Shown here piece by piece: positions 63,181-64,000 of a stretch of DNA of 64,000 bases. Position 1 is the first letter of the stretch, and every line of letters starts with the position of its first letter. Position numbers and translations under genes: made by a program. Below the pieces are notes generated by a model, which did no database searches, had not been told where the DNA came from, and saw nothing but the letters and a program-made list of their open reading frames with translations. Origin of the DNA: Proteobacteria bacterium SG_bin4 (GTDB lineage Bacteria; Pseudomonadota; Gammaproteobacteria; Burkholderiales; Nitrosomonadaceae); contig LWDH01000011.1 of the NCBI GenBank assembly GCA_002083395.1, forward strand, positions 1 through 64,000. Reading direction: 5' to 3'.

Positions 63181-64000
63181 ATCTTAAGCACCGATATCAT
63201 CGCAGCCATTGCAACCCCGCCCGGTCGCGGTGGGATCGGGGTGATTCGCATTTCTGGCAAGAATTTAACAAATCTTGCAAAAGTAATACTCGGGAAGCTT
63301 CCAAAGCCGCGTTTCGCCAGTTTCAGTAATTTCCTGGATACTGAAGGTCAAATTATTGACCAAGGCATCGCCCTCTACTTTCAAGCACCTCATTCATATA
63401 CCGGTGAGGATGTGTTGGAACTGCAAGGCCATGGCGGCCCCGCCGTGATGAATTTACTGCTCACCAACTGTCTTGCAGCAGGCGCACGTTTAGCGCAACC
63501 GGGTGAATTTACATTTCGTGCTTTCCTCAATCATAAAATCGATTTAATTCAGGCCGAAAGTGTAGCAACCATTATTGAAGCCAGTACCAGTGAAGCCGCC
63601 CGGTGTGCGCTAACTTCTTTGCAAGGCCATTTCTCAACCAGAATAAATGAATTAGTCAGCGCATTGATAACACTGCGCATGTTTGTCGAGGCAACCCTGG
63701 ATTTCCCCGAGGATGAAATCGATAATATTAATACCTTAAAAATTAACGAGAAGCTGTTGCAAATTCATAGCAAATTGGAACAGATAACATTGTCAGCGCA
63801 ACAAGGAAATTTATTGCAGGAAGGTATCCGGGTGGCGATTGTCGGTGCTCCGAATGCAGGAAAGTCGAGTTTATTGAATCAGTTGATACAAGAAGAAGCG
63901 GCCATAGTCACCGACGTACCCGGTACTACCCGCGACACTATCCAGCGTACCATCAGCATTGCCGGTATCCCGGTTCATATCATCGATACAGCAGGTCTTA
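63181..64000 (+). CDS. mnmE: tRNA modification GTPase MnmE, partial, non-standard start
   Basis: About 273 codons before the window ends. STDIIAAIATPPGRGGIGVIRISG is the family N-terminus (residues 3-26), followed by GEDVLELQGHGG, the P-loop GAPNAGKSS, DVPGTTRDT (G2) and DTAGL (G3). MnmE with MnmG modifies wobble U34 of tRNAs. The frame has no ATG, GTG or TTG between an upstream TGA and the conserved start; the GGAG at 63170-63173 stands seven bases before ATC at 63181, which is taken as the start. The next usable ordinary start (GTG at 63241) would remove 20 residues of the conserved N-terminus. Confidence 0.9.
   Translation, partial: MLSTDIIAAIATPPGRGGIGVIRISGKNLTNLAKVILGKLPKPRFASFSNFLDTEGQIIDQGIALYFQAPHSYTGEDVLELQGHGGPAVMNLLLTNCLAAGARLAQPGEFTFRAFLNHKIDLIQAESVATIIEASTSEAARCALTSLQGHFSTRINELVSALITLRMFVEATLDFPEDEIDNINTLKINEKLLQIHSKLEQITLSAQQGNLLQEGIRVAIVGAPNAGKSSLLNQLIQEEAAIVTDVPGTTRDTIQRTISIAGIPVHIIDTAGL

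Overview
The window looks like chromosome of an ammonia-oxidising-type betaproteobacterium, most likely Nitrosomonadaceae (Nitrosomonas-like). This is inferred from gene order and protein character: def-fmt-rsmB-DUF4390-ntrY-ntrX facing lysM-dprA-smg-topB, a tkt-gap-pgk-pyk-fba carbon-metabolism run, and aroA-cmk-rpsA-ihfB-lapA-pyrF. No database search was possible, so the genus is an inference.

Layout. 1-4.9 kb (minus strand): a pilG-type response regulator, the Trk potassium uptake pair (trkH, trkA), an inositol-monophosphatase-family enzyme and a thioredoxin-fold protein. 5.06-7.5 kb (plus): rsmE, argA and an iron-trafficking protein of the YggX family. 7.6-8.1 kb: an AT-rich orphan gene with a HEPN-like motif. 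8.4-22.6 kb (minus, read right to left): def, fmt, rsmB, DUF4390, ntrY, a strikingly degenerate ntrX, then tkt, gap, pgk, pyk and fba. 22.7-28.0 kb (plus): LysM protein, dprA, smg and a TopB-type topoisomerase. 28.7-33.9 kb (plus): aroA, cmk, rpsA, ihfB, a short lapA and pyrF; the lapB gene usually found behind lapA is absent.

33.9-59.6 kb is the accessory part and the most interesting region. It is bracketed on the left by a 151-bp inverted-repeat element. It holds a SAM methyltransferase with a regulatory domain, a 792-residue Cys-free RTX/S-layer-like secreted protein, a Wzm/Wzt glycan exporter, a degenerate methyltransferase fused to a GNAT domain, a group-1 glycosyltransferase, a PIG-L deacetylase, five family-2 glycosyltransferases, two large HAD-type proteins of one family (the second apparently catalytically dead), an epimerase-like protein, and a complete type I secretion system (ABC ATPase, HlyD-type adaptor, TolC-type channel). 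The simplest reading is a cell-surface locus: the type I system exports the S-layer-like protein, and the Wzm/Wzt branch exports a glycan that may coat or modify it.

59.6-64 kb: a DUF5658 membrane protein, then the housekeeping run rpmH-rnpA-yidD-yidC-mnmE (mnmE cut by the window edge). rnpA and mnmE have no ATG, GTG or TTG where their conserved N-termini begin. CTG and ATC are the best candidate starts, and the ATC of mnmE lies at ideal distance from a GGAG. No dnaA or recognisable origin accompanies rpmH. No tRNA, rRNA, CRISPR array or complete insertion sequence was recognised.
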